A stretch of DNA of 64,000 nt from [Mycobacterium] manitobense. Its GTDB lineage: Bacteria > Actinomycetota > Actinomycetes > Mycobacteriales > Mycobacteriaceae. A program made the position numbers and the translations under genes. The stretch spans positions 62,001 to 126,000 of the forward strand of contig NZ_JACKSJ010000024.1 of assembly GCF_025821665.1 (NCBI RefSeq), given 5' to 3'. The stretch's first letter is position 1. Every line of letters begins with the position of its first letter. This document shows positions 9,646 to 18,758 of this stretch, in pieces. The notes under the pieces were generated by a model. It worked only from the letters and a program-made list of their open reading frames with translations. It searched no databases and was not told the origin of the DNA.

Positions 9646-11136
9646 ATGGCGCGCACCACCGTCCACGACACGCTGATCGTCGGCGCCGGCTTCACCGGCA
9701 TCGGAACGGCCATCAAACTCCGCGAGGCCGGCGTCACCGACTTCGTCATCCTCGAGCGCAGCGACCGGGTGGGCGGCACCTGGCGGGACAACACCTATCC
9801 CGGTGCGGCATGCGACATCCCGTCGCTGCTCTACTCGTTCTCGTTCGTCCCGAACCCGAGCTGGTCGCGTGCCTACTCGCCGGCCGACGAGATCTGCCGC
9901 CACATCGAGGAACTCGTCGACGACTCCGGGCTGCGCAGCCGTATCCGGTTCGGCGTCGAGGTCACCGGCCTGCACTTCGACGAGGCCGCAGGGGAGTGGA
10001 CGGTGATGGCGGGCCGCAAGAGGTATCGCGCCCGCACCGTCGTGCTGGCATCGGGCCCGCTGCCCGACCACAAACCGCCGGACATCCGCGGCCTCGACAC
10101 CTACCGCGGCCACACCATCCACAGCGCCCGCTGGGACCACGACTACGACTTCACCGGCAAGCGGGTCGCGGTGATCGGCACCGGCGCGAGTGCCGTGCAG
10201 ATCGTGCCCGAACTGGTCAAACGCGCCGCCTTCGTCAAGGTGTTCCAGCGCACCCCCGGCTGGGTCCTGCCCCGGCTCGACGTCGCGGTGCCGCCGGTGG
10301 TGCAGGAACTGTTCGCCAAAGTGCCTGCGACCCAACAACTCGCGCGGCAGGCACTGTTCTGGGGGCACGAGGCCACCGCGACGGCACTGGTGTGGAATTC
10401 GCCGCTGACATCACTGGTGGCCCGGCTCGGCAAGGCCCACCTGCACCGCCAGGTCAAGGACCCGTGGATGCGCCGCCAGCTCACCCCCGACTTCACACCG
10501 GGCTGCAAGCGGATGCTGATGTCCAGCGACTACTACCCGGCGCTGCAGGCCGACAACTGCAAGCTCATCGACTGGCCGATCGCGACGGTGAGCCCCGTCG
10601 GCATCCGCACCAGCGACGGGATCGAACACCACCTCGACTGCATCGTCTTCGCCACCGGCTACGACGTGCACCTGACCGGACCGCCCTATCCGGTGACCGG
10701 ACTCGGCGGCAGGTCGCTGCAGGACGAGTGGAAGCGCGGCGCGCAGGCCTACAAGAGCGCCAGCGCGCACGGCTACCCGAACCTGTTCTTCATGACCGGT
10801 CCGAACTCCGGTCCGGGTCACAACTCGCTGCTGGTGTACGTCGAGGGCCAGATCGACTACGCCGTTCGCGCCATCACCACCATCCTCGACGGCGGCTGGC
10901 GCTACCTCGACGTCCGCCGCGACGTCCAGCGCCGCTACAACGAGCGGTTGCAGAAGCGGCTCGGCGCCACCACGTGGATGTCGGGGTGCACCAGCTGGTA
11001 CCTCACCGAGGACGGGTTCAACGCGTCGATGTACCCGGGATTCGCGACGCAGTATCTTCGACAGATGCGCGACTTCCGGATCGGCGACTACCACGCGGTG
11101 GCCGACGGCCGCGCGGTCGCCCGGTCCAGCGCCTGA
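9646..11136 (+). CDS. Baeyer-Villiger-type flavin monooxygenase
   Basis: A 496-residue FAD/NADPH monooxygenase. The FAD Rossmann motif VGAGFTGIGTAIKL is at the N-terminus, followed by RVGGTWRDNTYPGAACDIPS, typical of BVMOs. The fingerprint YRGHTIHSARWDHD (about residue 155) fits FxGxxxHxxxWD with Tyr for Phe, and the second Rossmann motif VIGTGASAVQIVPEL follows directly. Length and motifs resemble EthA and MymA of M. tuberculosis, but orthology is not claimed. Starting one base after the diiron gene, it probably converts a ketone to an ester that the first gene of the operon hydrolyses. Confidence 0.87.
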   Translation: MARTTVHDTLIVGAGFTGIGTAIKLREAGVTDFVILERSDRVGGTWRDNTYPGAACDIPSLLYSFSFVPNPSWSRAYSPADEICRHIEELVDDSGLRSRIRFGVEVTGLHFDEAAGEWTVMAGRKRYRARTVVLASGPLPDHKPPDIRGLDTYRGHTIHSARWDHDYDFTGKRVAVIGTGASAVQIVPELVKRAAFVKVFQRTPGWVLPRLDVAVPPVVQELFAKVPATQQLARQALFWGHEATATALVWNSPLTSLVARLGKAHLHRQVKDPWMRRQLTPDFTPGCKRMLMSSDYYPALQADNCKLIDWPIATVSPVGIRTSDGIEHHLDCIVFATGYDVHLTGPPYPVTGLGGRSLQDEWKRGAQAYKSASAHGYPNLFFMTGPNSGPGHNSLLVYVEGQIDYAVRAITTILDGGWRYLDVRRDVQRRYNERLQKRLGATTWMSGCTSWYLTEDGFNASMYPGFATQYLRQMRDFRIGDYHAVADGRAVARSSA

Positions 11137-11139
11137 GCC

Positions 11140-12090
11140 GTGGCCCGCGAGCGGACACCGCGCGACCAGGCGGGCGCGGTCACCGCGATCCTGGCCACCC
11201 TGCGCAAGGCGCCGGGGCGGGTCCGCAGACAGTCCCGCGACCTCATCGAGACAGCCGTCTCGCAGCTCTTCGACGCGGCCGTGCGCCAGGCCCTCGACAC
11301 CGGGACCGACGGTGAGTACCGCATCGACGACCTGGCCCGGCTGGCCGGCACCACCACCCGCAACGTGCGGGTGTACCGCGACCGCGGGCTGCTCCACCCG
11401 CCGCTTCGGGTCGGCCGCATCGCGGTGTTCAACGACACCCACCTGACCCGGCTGCGGCTGATCACCTCGATGCTCGACCGCGGCTACACCCTGGCCCACG
11501 TCGACGAGATGCTCAGCGCCTGGGAACAGGGCAAGAGCATCGGCGACGTGCTCGGCCTGGAGACCGCGCTGGCGGGCACCTGGGCCGCCGAGAAGCCGGA
11601 GACCATGACCAGGGCCCACGCCGAGGAACTGGTCGGCGAACCGGCGGCGTTCGACCGGCTGGTGGCACTGCGATTGATCAGGCTCGACGACGAGACGCCC
11701 GGTACCGGCGCCGACTCGGACCCGAAAGTCACCGTCGTGCGGCCCAAGCTGCTCGAGGCGTTCGAGGAGATCCGCGGTTACGGCATCGGCATCGACAAGC
11801 TGATCGACGTCTACGAACAGACGCTGGGGCCGGTCACCGAGATCAGCAACATCCTGGTGCGGACCGGCGCCGAGCACGTCACCGAGCGGATCCGGCCGGG
11901 GGAGGGGCTGCCCGCCGACACCGAGATCGCCGAGCTGATCACCATGCTGGTGCGCTTCCGCACCCAGGCCGTGGCCCAGGTGGCGGCGACGCTCGCGGCG
12001 TCCATCGAGGCCTCGATCGAGACGCTGGCAGGGCAGATCCTCAACGATCTCATCGACCAGTCGGCCGACGCGCACCAGGACGGATCGTGA
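11140..12090 (+). CDS. MerR-family transcriptional regulator
   Basis: A 316-residue regulator. The DNA-binding segment is in residues about 58-125: YRIDDLARLAGTTTRNVRVY, then RDRGLLHPP, then a wing and the linker FNDTHLTRLRLITSMLDRGYTLAHVDEML. This is the MerR winged-helix pattern. It is preceded by a roughly 55-residue basic N-terminal extension unusual for MerR. The C-terminal 180 residues are helical with no cysteine-based metal site, suggesting an organic effector. GTG 11140 starts three bases after the monooxygenase stop. It is likely the operon's own regulator, perhaps acting at the palindromes near 6783-6822. Confidence 0.82.
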   Translation: MARERTPRDQAGAVTAILATLRKAPGRVRRQSRDLIETAVSQLFDAAVRQALDTGTDGEYRIDDLARLAGTTTRNVRVYRDRGLLHPPLRVGRIAVFNDTHLTRLRLITSMLDRGYTLAHVDEMLSAWEQGKSIGDVLGLETALAGTWAAEKPETMTRAHAEELVGEPAAFDRLVALRLIRLDDETPGTGADSDPKVTVVRPKLLEAFEEIRGYGIGIDKLIDVYEQTLGPVTEISNILVRTGAEHVTERIRPGEGLPADTEIAELITMLVRFRTQAVAQVAATLAASIEASIETLAGQILNDLIDQSADAHQDGS

Positions 12091-12176
12091 TTGGACACGC
12101 GCGGCGGACCGGGCGCCGATACCCCGGCCGGCCTGGTCAACGATGCGGGGATGACGAGGGCCAACTGTTACTCTCG

Positions 12177-12182
12177 TAGACT
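12177..12182 (+). promoter_or_regulatory. Possible -10 box for secY-adk-map
   Basis: TAGACT (12177-12182) lies 125 bases before secY in a 217-bp gap, with an overlapping-region alternative TACTCT at 12169-12174. No good -35 is seen at standard spacing, so this is only the best candidate. A strong AGGAGGAAGA ribosome site precedes secY. Confidence 0.25.
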
Positions 12183-12307
12183 GTTTCACGCGCGACTTCC
12201 GCAGGCTGTGCGCCCGCGGGGCTGACGCGCACATTTGACCAATACGCTGGACGAATCCAGCCCCATTTGGCACGCCGCGCTGAGAGGTCGGCTGCGCAGG
12301 AGGAAGA

Positions 12308-13633
12308 GTGCTCTCGGCTTTCATCTCGTCACTGCGGACGGCCGACCTGAGACGCAAGATCCTGTTCACGCTCGGCGTGGTGATCCTCTACCGGGCCGGC
12401 GCACAGCTGCCGTCTCCCGGTGTCGACTACCCCAACGTGCAACAGTGCATCGAGCAGGTCAGCGGCGGTGACTCCGGTCAGATCTATTCACTGATCAACC
12501 TGTTCTCCGGCGGCGCGTTGCTGCAGCTGTCGATCTTCGCGGTGGGCGTGATGCCCTATATCACCGCGAGCATCATCGTGCAGCTGCTCACGGTGGTGAT
12601 CCCACGCTTCGAGCAGCTCCGCAAGGAAGGCCAGTCCGGCCAGGCCAAGATGACGCAGTACACGCGTTACCTGGCTGTCGCGCTGGCGGTCCTGCAGTCC
12701 ACCAGCATCGTGGCGCTGGCCGCCAACGGCGGCCTGCTGCAGGGCTGCACCCTCGACATCATCAACGACCAGTCGATCTTCGCACTGGTCATCATCGTGC
12801 TTGTGATGACCGCGGGCGCCACGCTGGTGATGTGGATGGGCGAGCTGGTCACCGAGCGCGGCATCGGCAACGGCATGTCCCTGCTGATCTTCGCCAGCAT
12901 CGCGGCGGCGATCCCCGGCGAGGGCAAGTCGATCCTGGACAGCCGGGGCGGCATGGTCTTCACGCTGGTCTGCATCGCCGCACTGATCATCATCATCGGC
13001 GTCGTCTTCGTCGAGCAGGGCCAGCGCCGTATCCCGGTGCAGTACGCCAAGCGCATGGTGGGCCGCAAGATGTACGGCGGCACGTCGACCTACCTGCCGC
13101 TGAAGGTCAACCAGGCCGGCGTCATCCCGGTGATCTTCGCGTCCTCGCTGATCTACATCCCGCACCTGATCACCCAGCTGATCCAGAGCGGGAGCAGCAG
13201 CCCGGGCACCGGCTGGGTGGAACGGATCGTCGCCGAGTACCTGACCGACCCCAGCAGCCCCGCCTACATCGCCGTCTACTTCGGGCTGATCATCTTCTTC
13301 ACGTACTTCTACGTGTCGATCACGTTCAACCCCGACGAGCGGGCCGACGAGATGAAGAAGTTCGGCGGCTTCATCCCGGGCATCCGGCCCGGCAAGCCGA
13401 CCGCCGACTACCTGCGCTACGTGCTGAGCCGGATCACGCTGCCGGGCTCGATCTACCTCGGTGTGATCGCCGTCCTGCCGAACCTGTTCCTGCAGATCGG
13501 CAATACCGGCACCGTCCAGAACCTGCCGTTCGGCGGCACCGCGGTGCTGATCATGATCGGCGTGGGTCTTGACACCGTGAAACAGATCGAGAGCCAGCTC
13601 ATGCAACGCAACTACGAGGGCTTTTTGAAGTGA
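12308..13633 (+). CDS. secY: Preprotein translocase subunit SecY
   Basis: The channel-forming subunit of the Sec translocon, 441 residues, the usual mycobacterial length, with about ten transmembrane helices. Diagnostic segments include ILYRAGAQLPSPGVD (plug side of TM1-2), FSGGALLQLSIFAVGVMPYI, TERGIGNGMSLLIFASI, and KKFGGFIPGIRPGKPTADYL in a cytoplasmic loop. GTG 12308 is preceded by AGGAGGAAGA. The order secY-adk-map is the conserved distal end of the spc operon. Only one SecY is seen in the window. Confidence 0.97.
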   Translation: MLSAFISSLRTADLRRKILFTLGVVILYRAGAQLPSPGVDYPNVQQCIEQVSGGDSGQIYSLINLFSGGALLQLSIFAVGVMPYITASIIVQLLTVVIPRFEQLRKEGQSGQAKMTQYTRYLAVALAVLQSTSIVALAANGGLLQGCTLDIINDQSIFALVIIVLVMTAGATLVMWMGELVTERGIGNGMSLLIFASIAAAIPGEGKSILDSRGGMVFTLVCIAALIIIIGVVFVEQGQRRIPVQYAKRMVGRKMYGGTSTYLPLKVNQAGVIPVIFASSLIYIPHLITQLIQSGSSSPGTGWVERIVAEYLTDPSSPAYIAVYFGLIIFFTYFYVSITFNPDERADEMKKFGGFIPGIRPGKPTADYLRYVLSRITLPGSIYLGVIAVLPNLFLQIGNTGTVQNLPFGGTAVLIMIGVGLDTVKQIESQLMQRNYEGFLK

Positions 13634-13648
13634 GAGAGGGTTCCTAAG

Positions 13649-14194
13649 TTGAGAATCGTTTTGCTGGGCCCGCCGGGGGCGGGCAAGGGCACGCAGGCGC
13701 AGAAGCTCGCCGAGAAGCTCGGCATCCCGCACGTCTCCACCGGGGACCTCTTCCGCAAGAACATCAGCGAGAAGACCCCGCTCGGCGAGGAGGCCAAGCG
13801 CTACCTCGACGCCGGCGACCTGGTTCCCAGCAGCCTGACCAACGCACTCGTCGAGGACCGCATCGGTGACGACGACGCCAAGGACGGGTTCATCCTCGAC
13901 GGCTTCCCGCGCTCGGTGGAACAGGCCAAGGCCCTGCACGACATCCTGGAGGCGCACGGCCTGCAGCTGGACGCCGTGCTGGAGTTCCAGGTGTCCGAGG
14001 ACGAACTGCTGTCCCGGCTCAAGGACCGCGGCCGCGCCGACGACACCGAAGAGGTCATCCACAACCGGATGAAGGTGTACCGCGACGAGACCGAGCCGCT
14101 GCTGGAGTACTACCGCGACGAGCTGAAGACCGTCGAGGCCATCGGCTCGCTCGACGAGGTCTTCGCCCGCGCGCTGCGCGCCCTCGGTAAGTGA
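13649..14194 (+). CDS. adk: Adenylate kinase
   Basis: Interconverts ATP + AMP and 2 ADP. A short-form enzyme of 181 residues lacking the zinc-binding LID, as in M. tuberculosis. The P-loop [10 protein letters not shown] is at residues 7-16, the AMP-binding [13 protein letters not shown] near residue 82, and the short [22 protein letters not shown] near residue 127. It starts with TTG at 13649, 15 bases after secY, behind GAGAGGG. The rare start codon may set a lower translation rate than secY. Confidence 0.97.
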   Translation: MRIVLLGPPGAGKGTQAQKLAEKLGIPHVSTGDLFRKNISEKTPLGEEAKRYLDAGDLVPSSLTNALVEDRIGDDDAKDGFILDGFPRSVEQAKALHDILEAHGLQLDAVLEFQVSEDELLSRLKDRGRADDTEEVIHNRMKVYRDETEPLLEYYRDELKTVEAIGSLDEVFARALRALGK

Positions 14195-14195
14195 C

Positions 14196-14990
14196 GTGGC
14201 CGGCCTGAGACTGCGCAGCCGCAAGGTCGTCCCGCAGCGCAGCGCCGGTGAACTCGACGCGATGGCCGCGGCCGGCGCGCTGGTCGCCGCGGCACTGCGC
14301 GCCGTGCAGGCCGCCGCCGCCCCCGGGGTGTCCACCAAGGAACTCGACGGGGTCGCCGAATCGGTGATCCGCGACGGTGGCGGCATCCCGTCGTTCCTCG
14401 GCTACCACGGCTTCCCGGCCAGCATCTGCTCATCGGTCAACGAGCGGGTCGTGCACGGCATCCCGTCGGGTGACGAGCTGCTGGCGGCGGGTGACCTGGT
14501 GTCGATCGACTGCGGCGCCATCCTCGACGGCTGGCACGGCGACTCCGCGGTCACCTTCGGGGTGGGCGCGCTCATCGACGCCGACCACAACCTCTCGGAG
14601 GCCACCCGCTCCGCCATGGAGGCCGGGATCGCCGCGATGGTGCCCGGCAACCGGCTCACCGACGTGTCACACGCGATCGAGGTCGAGACCCACGCCGCCG
14701 AACAGCGCCACGACCGGGCGTTCGGCATCGTCGCCGGCTACGGCGGCCACGGGATCGGCCAGCAGATGCACATGGACCCGTTCCTGCCCAACGAGGGCGC
14801 ACCCGGACGCGGGCCGCTGCTGGCGCCCGGCTCGGTGCTGGCCATCGAACCCATGCTGACGCTGGGGACGACCAAGACCATCGTGCTCGCCGACGAGTGG
14901 ACGGTCGTCACCGCCGACGGATCGCGGGCGGCGCACTGGGAACACACCGTCGCCGTCACCGACGACGGGCCACGCATCCTCACCGCCTGA
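14196..14990 (+). CDS. map: Type I methionine aminopeptidase
   Basis: Removes the initiator methionine from nascent proteins. 264 residues, close to MapA of M. tuberculosis. Metal ligands of the pita-bread fold are visible: Asp in [19 protein letters not shown] (two), His in [15 protein letters not shown], Glu in [11 protein letters not shown] and Glu near WEHTVAVT. The substrate-pocket His is in [25 protein letters not shown] 14196 follows the adk stop by a single base, so the two are translationally coupled. Confidence 0.95.
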   Translation: MAGLRLRSRKVVPQRSAGELDAMAAAGALVAAALRAVQAAAAPGVSTKELDGVAESVIRDGGGIPSFLGYHGFPASICSSVNERVVHGIPSGDELLAAGDLVSIDCGAILDGWHGDSAVTFGVGALIDADHNLSEATRSAMEAGIAAMVPGNRLTDVSHAIEVETHAAEQRHDRAFGIVAGYGGHGIGQQMHMDPFLPNEGAPGRGPLLAPGSVLAIEPMLTLGTTKTIVLADEWTVVTADGSRAAHWEHTVAVTDDGPRILTA

Positions 14991-14998
14991 CGGGGAGA

Positions 14999-15026
14999 TG
15001 AACCTGGCCACCGTCGCCGTCGTGTC
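14999..15026 (+). promoter_or_regulatory. SigL-type promoter of sigL-rslA (autoregulatory)
   Basis: TGAACC (14999-15004), a 16-base spacer and CGTGTC (15021-15026), 17 bases before the sigL ATG. This agrees with the published M. tuberculosis SigL consensus (TGAACC, 16-18 bases, CGTgtr), so sigL probably activates its own transcription. An essentially identical element stands at 16329-16356. Confidence 0.85.
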
Positions 15027-15043
15027 ACAGACGGAGGTTGGTC

Positions 15044-15577
15044 ATGGAGGACCCAGAGGCCGCGATGATGCGGATGCTCTACGCCGAGCACGCCGCGGCG
15101 TTGTGGCGCTATGCGCTGCGCCTCACCGGTGACCAGGCCAGCGCCGAGGACGTGGTCCAGGAGACGCTGCTGCGGGCCTGGCGGCGGCAGCCCGAGGGGG
15201 TGGCGGTCAGTCACCTCGACAGCGGCGCGCGCTCGCCGCGGGCCTGGCTGTTCACGGTGGCCCGCAACCTCGTCATCGACGACCGCCGCAGCGCGCGGTA
15301 CCGCAACGAATCCGGCACGCCGGTCGTGGAAGACGTCGCCGACCGGGCCGGCCCCGACGAGGTGAGTGCCACCCTGGACCGGATGACGCTGCACGCCGCG
15401 CTGGCCGGCCTGTCCGACGACCACCTGGCCGTCATCCGGCGGGCGTACTACGACGGGGCCGCCACCGGACAGATCGCGCAGGAGCTGCAGATCCCGGAGG
15501 GCACGGTGAAGTCCCGGCTGCACTATGCGGTGCGGGCGCTGCGGCTGAATCTGCAGGAGATGGGGGTGACCCGGTGA
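15044..15577 (+). CDS. sigL: ECF sigma factor SigL
   Basis: A 177-residue extracytoplasmic-function sigma factor, the same length as M. tuberculosis SigL. Region 2 is visible as MLYAEHAAALWRYALRLTGD, AEDVVQETLLRAWRR and ARNLVIDDRRSARYR; region 4 as AYYDGAATGQIAQELQIPEG followed by TVKSRLHYAVRALR. ATG 15044 is chosen over TTG 15038 because GGAGG at 15033-15037 is correctly spaced. The preceding SigL-type promoter suggests a positive loop, and rslA begins within its last codons (GTGA overlap), the usual sigma/anti-sigma coupling. The position after map matches the M. tuberculosis order. Confidence 0.95.
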   Translation: MEDPEAAMMRMLYAEHAAALWRYALRLTGDQASAEDVVQETLLRAWRRQPEGVAVSHLDSGARSPRAWLFTVARNLVIDDRRSARYRNESGTPVVEDVADRAGPDEVSATLDRMTLHAALAGLSDDHLAVIRRAYYDGAATGQIAQELQIPEGTVKSRLHYAVRALRLNLQEMGVTR

Positions 15578-16314
15578 ACCATCATGGTGATGCTGGGGCG
15601 GAGGCCGCGCCCCCCGACGATCGGTACCTCACCTGGGACGCGGCCTACGTGCTCGGCGCCCTGTCCGGCGCCGAGCGCCGCGAGTACGAAGGGCACCTGG
15701 CCGGCTGCGGCCGCTGCCGGTCCGCGGTGGCCGAGCTCAGGGGCATCCCGGCACTGCTGGCCACGCTCGACGCCGAGGACGTCCGCGCGCTCGACGAACA
15801 ATCCGCCGATCCGCCACCGCTGCGGCCCGAGGTGCTCGCGTCGGTGCTCGACAGGGTCGGGTCGCGGCGCCGCCGCTACCGCAGGGTGACCACGGCGGCG
15901 GTCGGACTGGCGGCCGCGCTGCTCGCTGCCGGCGCCGTCATCGCGATCCGGCCCGAGGTCGTGGGGCTGGAACCGGCCACCACCACGCAGGCCGGGCCCC
16001 CGTCGCTGGAGATGGCGAAGGTGTCACCGACGCCGATCAACGCATCCATCACGATGAGCGGATACGGCTGGGGCACCCGCATCGACATGACGTGCACGTA
16101 CGGCGACTGGGGGAATCGCGACGCCGCACCGCAGACGCTCGCCATGGTGGTGATCGGCCGGGACGGCAGCCGGTCGGAGATCGCCACCTGGCTCGGCCTG
16201 TCCGGTGCGACCGCGATGCCGAGCGCGAACACCCCGATGCAGCCGGAGGAGATCGCGGCCGTGCAGATGATCTCGACGCCCGACGGCACTGTGCTCCTGG
16301 AGAAAAAGCTGTGA
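15574..16314 (+). CDS. rslA: Anti-sigma factor RslA
   Basis: A 246-residue membrane anti-sigma factor that sequesters SigL. The zinc-associated anti-sigma motif HxxxCxxC is present as H41-L-A-G-C45-G-R-C48, so redox-sensitive zinc release is likely, as described for RslA. One transmembrane helix follows a basic stretch (RRRRYRR), about residues 107-126, VTTAAVGLAAALLAAGAVIA. The C-terminal 120 residues are extracytoplasmic, with a domain containing SGYGWGTRIDMTCTYGDWG that resembles the sensor part of related anti-sigma factors. GTG 15574 overlaps the sigL stop. Its own stop is followed within 14 bases by a second SigL-type promoter. Confidence 0.94.
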   Translation: MNHHGDAGAEAAPPDDRYLTWDAAYVLGALSGAERREYEGHLAGCGRCRSAVAELRGIPALLATLDAEDVRALDEQSADPPPLRPEVLASVLDRVGSRRRRYRRVTTAAVGLAAALLAAGAVIAIRPEVVGLEPATTTQAGPPSLEMAKVSPTPINASITMSGYGWGTRIDMTCTYGDWGNRDAAPQTLAMVVIGRDGSRSEIATWLGLSGATAMPSANTPMQPEEIAAVQMISTPDGTVLLEKKL

Positions 16315-16328
16315 ATCACCCGACGGGG

Positions 16329-16356
16329 TGAACCGCACCGGGCCGCCTGTCGTGTC
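16329..16356 (+). promoter_or_regulatory. SigL-type promoter of the ThDP/START/KAS III/aminotransferase operon
   Basis: TGAACC (16329-16334), a 16-base spacer and CGTGTC (16351-16356). Both hexamers and the spacing are identical to the sigL promoter 1.3 kb upstream. It lies 47 bases before the ATG of the ThDP enzyme. This directly links the operon at 16404-20803 to SigL. Confidence 0.82.
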
Positions 16357-16403
16357 CATGGAGAGCGCACCGGAGTGCGACGCGACGACGACAGGTGAGA
16401 TCC

Positions 16404-18110
16404 ATGGCCAGTGCGCAGCGGGTGGTCGACCACATCGTCGGCCACCTCGCCGCGGTGGGCGTCACGCACGTCTTCGGTGTCGGCGGCGCCAACATCGAGG
16501 ATCTCTACGACGCGGCGCACCGCCGCGAGGACATCACCGCCGTACTGGCCAAACACGAATTCGGCGCCGCCACCATGGCGGACGGCTACAGCCGGGCCGG
16601 CGCGCCACTCGGCGTGGTGGCCGCGACGTCGGGCGGCGGCTGCCTGAACGCCGTTCCCGCACTGGGGGAGTCGTTGGCCAGCCGGGTGCCGGTGCTGGCG
16701 CTGGTGGGGCAGCCGCCGACCGTACTGGACGGCCGCGGCGCGTTCCAGGACACCAGCGGCCGCAACGGCGCACTAGACGCCGAGTCGCTGTTCTCCACGG
16801 TGTCGTTGTTCTGCAGGCGGGTGCTCACACCGGAGGCCATCCGCACGGCACTGCCTGCCGCGATCGCTGCCGCCCGCACCGGCGGCCCGGCGGTGCTGTT
16901 GCTGCCCAAAGACATTCAGCAGGCATGGCTGAGTGGTCTCAACGGCGTGCCCGCGGTGGCCGAGGACCGGCGGGTCGGCGACCCGCATCCGATCGCGCGG
17001 GCGGTGCGCGCCGCAGCCGGGCCGGTCACCATCATCGCCGGTGAACAGGTGGCGCGCGACGACGCCCGCGCCGAACTGGCCCAGCTGCGTTCGCTGCTGC
17101 GGGCCGGTGTGGCGTGCGTGCCCGACGCCAAGGACGTGGCGGGCACGCCCGGATACGGGTCGTCGTCAGCACTCGGGGTGACCGGGGTGATGGGCCATCC
17201 CGGGGTCGCCGACGCGGTGGCCGGCAGCGCGCTCTGCCTGGTGGTCGGCACCCGGTTCGCGGCGACCGCGCGCAGCGGCCTCGAGAAGGCACTGGCGACG
17301 GTGCCGACCTACTCGATCGGTTCCGCGCCGACGTATCTGGCGTGCACCCATGTCCACACCCAGGACCTGCGCGCCTCGCTGTCGATGCTGAGTGCGGCGC
17401 TCTCCGGAGCCGGTCGCCCGCACCGGTTGCGGGTGGCCCCTGACACGCCGCGCACCGAACTGCTGCCGCCGCCGCACCACGGGCCCGGCATCCGCTACCG
17501 CGACGCGATGGCCGCACTCGACGCCGCACTGCCCGACGGGACCGACATCGTCGTCGACGCGGGCAACATCGGCGCGGCCGCCATCCACCACCTGCCGGTA
17601 CGGCGCGACGGCCGCTTCGTCGTGGCGCTCGGCATGGGCGGGATGGGATACAGCTTCGGTGCAGGCATCGGGGTCGCGTCGCACCGCCGCAGGCGGACCG
17701 TGGTGATCGCGGGCGACGGCTCGTTCCTGATGCACGGCATGGAGATCCACACCGCGCTGCAGTACCGGCTGCCGGTGACCTTCGTGCTGTTCGACAACCA
17801 CGCCCACGCCATGTGCGTCACCCGCGAGCAGCGGTTCTACGGCGGTCGCTACAGCTACAACAGATTCGGCGCCAGCCGGCTCGGGGCAGGCCTGGCCGCG
17901 ATGTTCCCCGGCCTGCCCGCGGTCGACGTCGACCACCTCGACACGCTGCCCGGCGCGCTGGTCGCGGCCCTGGCCGTCGACGGCCCGTCGGTGGTCACCG
18001 TCGAATGTTCGGCTGACGAGATCCCGCCGTTCGCACCCTTTCTCGAGCCATCCCACCAACCACTCACCGAAACGGAGACACGTGCCGATGTCCATTCCCG
18101 CACTCGCTGA
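16404..18110 (+). CDS. Thiamine diphosphate-dependent decarboxylase/carboligase
   Basis: A 568-residue enzyme of the acetolactate synthase/benzoylformate decarboxylase family. The cofactor-activating glutamate is E52 in LAKHEFGAATMADGYSRAGA. The ThDP/Mg motif is GDGSFLMHGMEIHTALQYRL ending VLFDN (about residues 436-465). The middle nucleotide-binding-like domain is present. Such enzymes decarboxylate a 2-oxo acid and may transfer the resulting aldehyde unit to a second carbonyl; the substrate is unknown. No regulatory small subunit is adjacent, arguing against branched-chain amino acid synthesis. ATG 16404 has AGGTGAGA upstream; GTG 16395 is an alternative. It is the first gene behind the SigL-type promoter and overlaps the next gene. 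Confidence 0.85.
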   Translation: MASAQRVVDHIVGHLAAVGVTHVFGVGGANIEDLYDAAHRREDITAVLAKHEFGAATMADGYSRAGAPLGVVAATSGGGCLNAVPALGESLASRVPVLALVGQPPTVLDGRGAFQDTSGRNGALDAESLFSTVSLFCRRVLTPEAIRTALPAAIAAARTGGPAVLLLPKDIQQAWLSGLNGVPAVAEDRRVGDPHPIARAVRAAAGPVTIIAGEQVARDDARAELAQLRSLLRAGVACVPDAKDVAGTPGYGSSSALGVTGVMGHPGVADAVAGSALCLVVGTRFAATARSGLEKALATVPTYSIGSAPTYLACTHVHTQDLRASLSMLSAALSGAGRPHRLRVAPDTPRTELLPPPHHGPGIRYRDAMAALDAALPDGTDIVVDAGNIGAAAIHHLPVRRDGRFVVALGMGGMGYSFGAGIGVASHRRRRTVVIAGDGSFLMHGMEIHTALQYRLPVTFVLFDNHAHAMCVTREQRFYGGRYSYNRFGASRLGAGLAAMFPGLPAVDVDHLDTLPGALVAALAVDGPSVVTVECSADEIPPFAPFLEPSHQPLTETETRADVHSRTR

Positions 18111-18753
18111 CATCACCGCGCATCGCGGCACTACCGAACCGATCGACGGCGTCATCCGCATCGAGACGTCGCCACGCGAAAAGGCCACCCCGGTCATCAT
18201 GGAGATGATGCGGTCGGTGTACCCGCACGACGAGGTGTTCGGCGAGTACTGCACCGTCAACGGCTTCGTCGACTGCCCACCCGACGACCTCTTCGACTAC
18301 CTGGCCGACACCCGATGTCTGGCCGAATGGACCTACAGTCTGCGCGATTTCACGCCCACCGAGGAGCCGGACCTGTGGCTGGCCTACGACCGGCTGGGCT
18401 CCGAGACCACGATCTACACCCGCACCGTGGCCGACCGCACGGCCAGGACGGTGGACTACCACTGCGCGTGGGACCAGGGCCGCCACCTCTGGATGATCTA
18501 CCTGATGCGGGTCGTCGACGCGCAGGTGGTGTTCGACCGGCCCGGGTCGGTGGTGCTGTGGACCAACTGCCGCCACCCGTATTACGACCACAATCCGTAC
18601 CCCGAGGCGGCGCCGCCGCAGCGACCGGTGTGGGTGGGCGATTTCTGGGACATGTTCGGCGCAGGCCACCGGCTGGAACTGGACAACCTCAAGGCGATCG
18701 CCGAGTACCGGCACCGCAACGGCCTCCCGGTGACGCCGGACTGGACGAGGTGA
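18082..18753 (+). CDS. START/SRPBCC-like protein (aromatase/cyclase-like)
   Basis: A 223-residue protein probably of the START/Bet v1 fold, which forms a deep hydrophobic pocket. The segment NGFVDCPPDDLFDYLADTRC then LAEWTYSLRDFTPTEE resembles the first strands and helices of polyketide cyclases and lipid-transfer proteins. Several His, Asp and Trp residues in the C-terminal half (NCRHPYYDHNPYPEAAPP; VWVGDFWDMFGAGHR) may line a pocket or bind metal. Start is GTG 18082 or ATG 18088; both overlap the end of the ThDP gene, with AACGGAG just upstream. In this operon it could bind, cyclise or chaperone the intermediate. Fold assignment is from pattern only. Confidence 0.6.
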   Translation: MPMSIPALADITAHRGTTEPIDGVIRIETSPREKATPVIMEMMRSVYPHDEVFGEYCTVNGFVDCPPDDLFDYLADTRCLAEWTYSLRDFTPTEEPDLWLAYDRLGSETTIYTRTVADRTARTVDYHCAWDQGRHLWMIYLMRVVDAQVVFDRPGSVVLWTNCRHPYYDHNPYPEAAPPQRPVWVGDFWDMFGAGHRLELDNLKAIAEYRHRNGLPVTPDWTR

Positions 18754-18758
18754 GCCCC

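Noticed and set aside
10411..12369. A 652-codon minus-strand frame
   Set aside because: Antisense to the monooxygenase and MerR genes, low-complexity composition, no start signal. The plus-strand genes have clear motifs.
12488..14386. A 632-codon minus-strand frame
   Set aside because: Antisense to secY, adk and map, which are certain; composition dominated by Asp, His, Gln and Val.
18315..18758. A longer KAS III-like reading frame beginning inside the START-like gene
   Set aside because: The extra N-terminus overlaps the START-like gene in another frame and has no homology to the family; GTG 18759 with a ribosome site gives the proper N-terminus.
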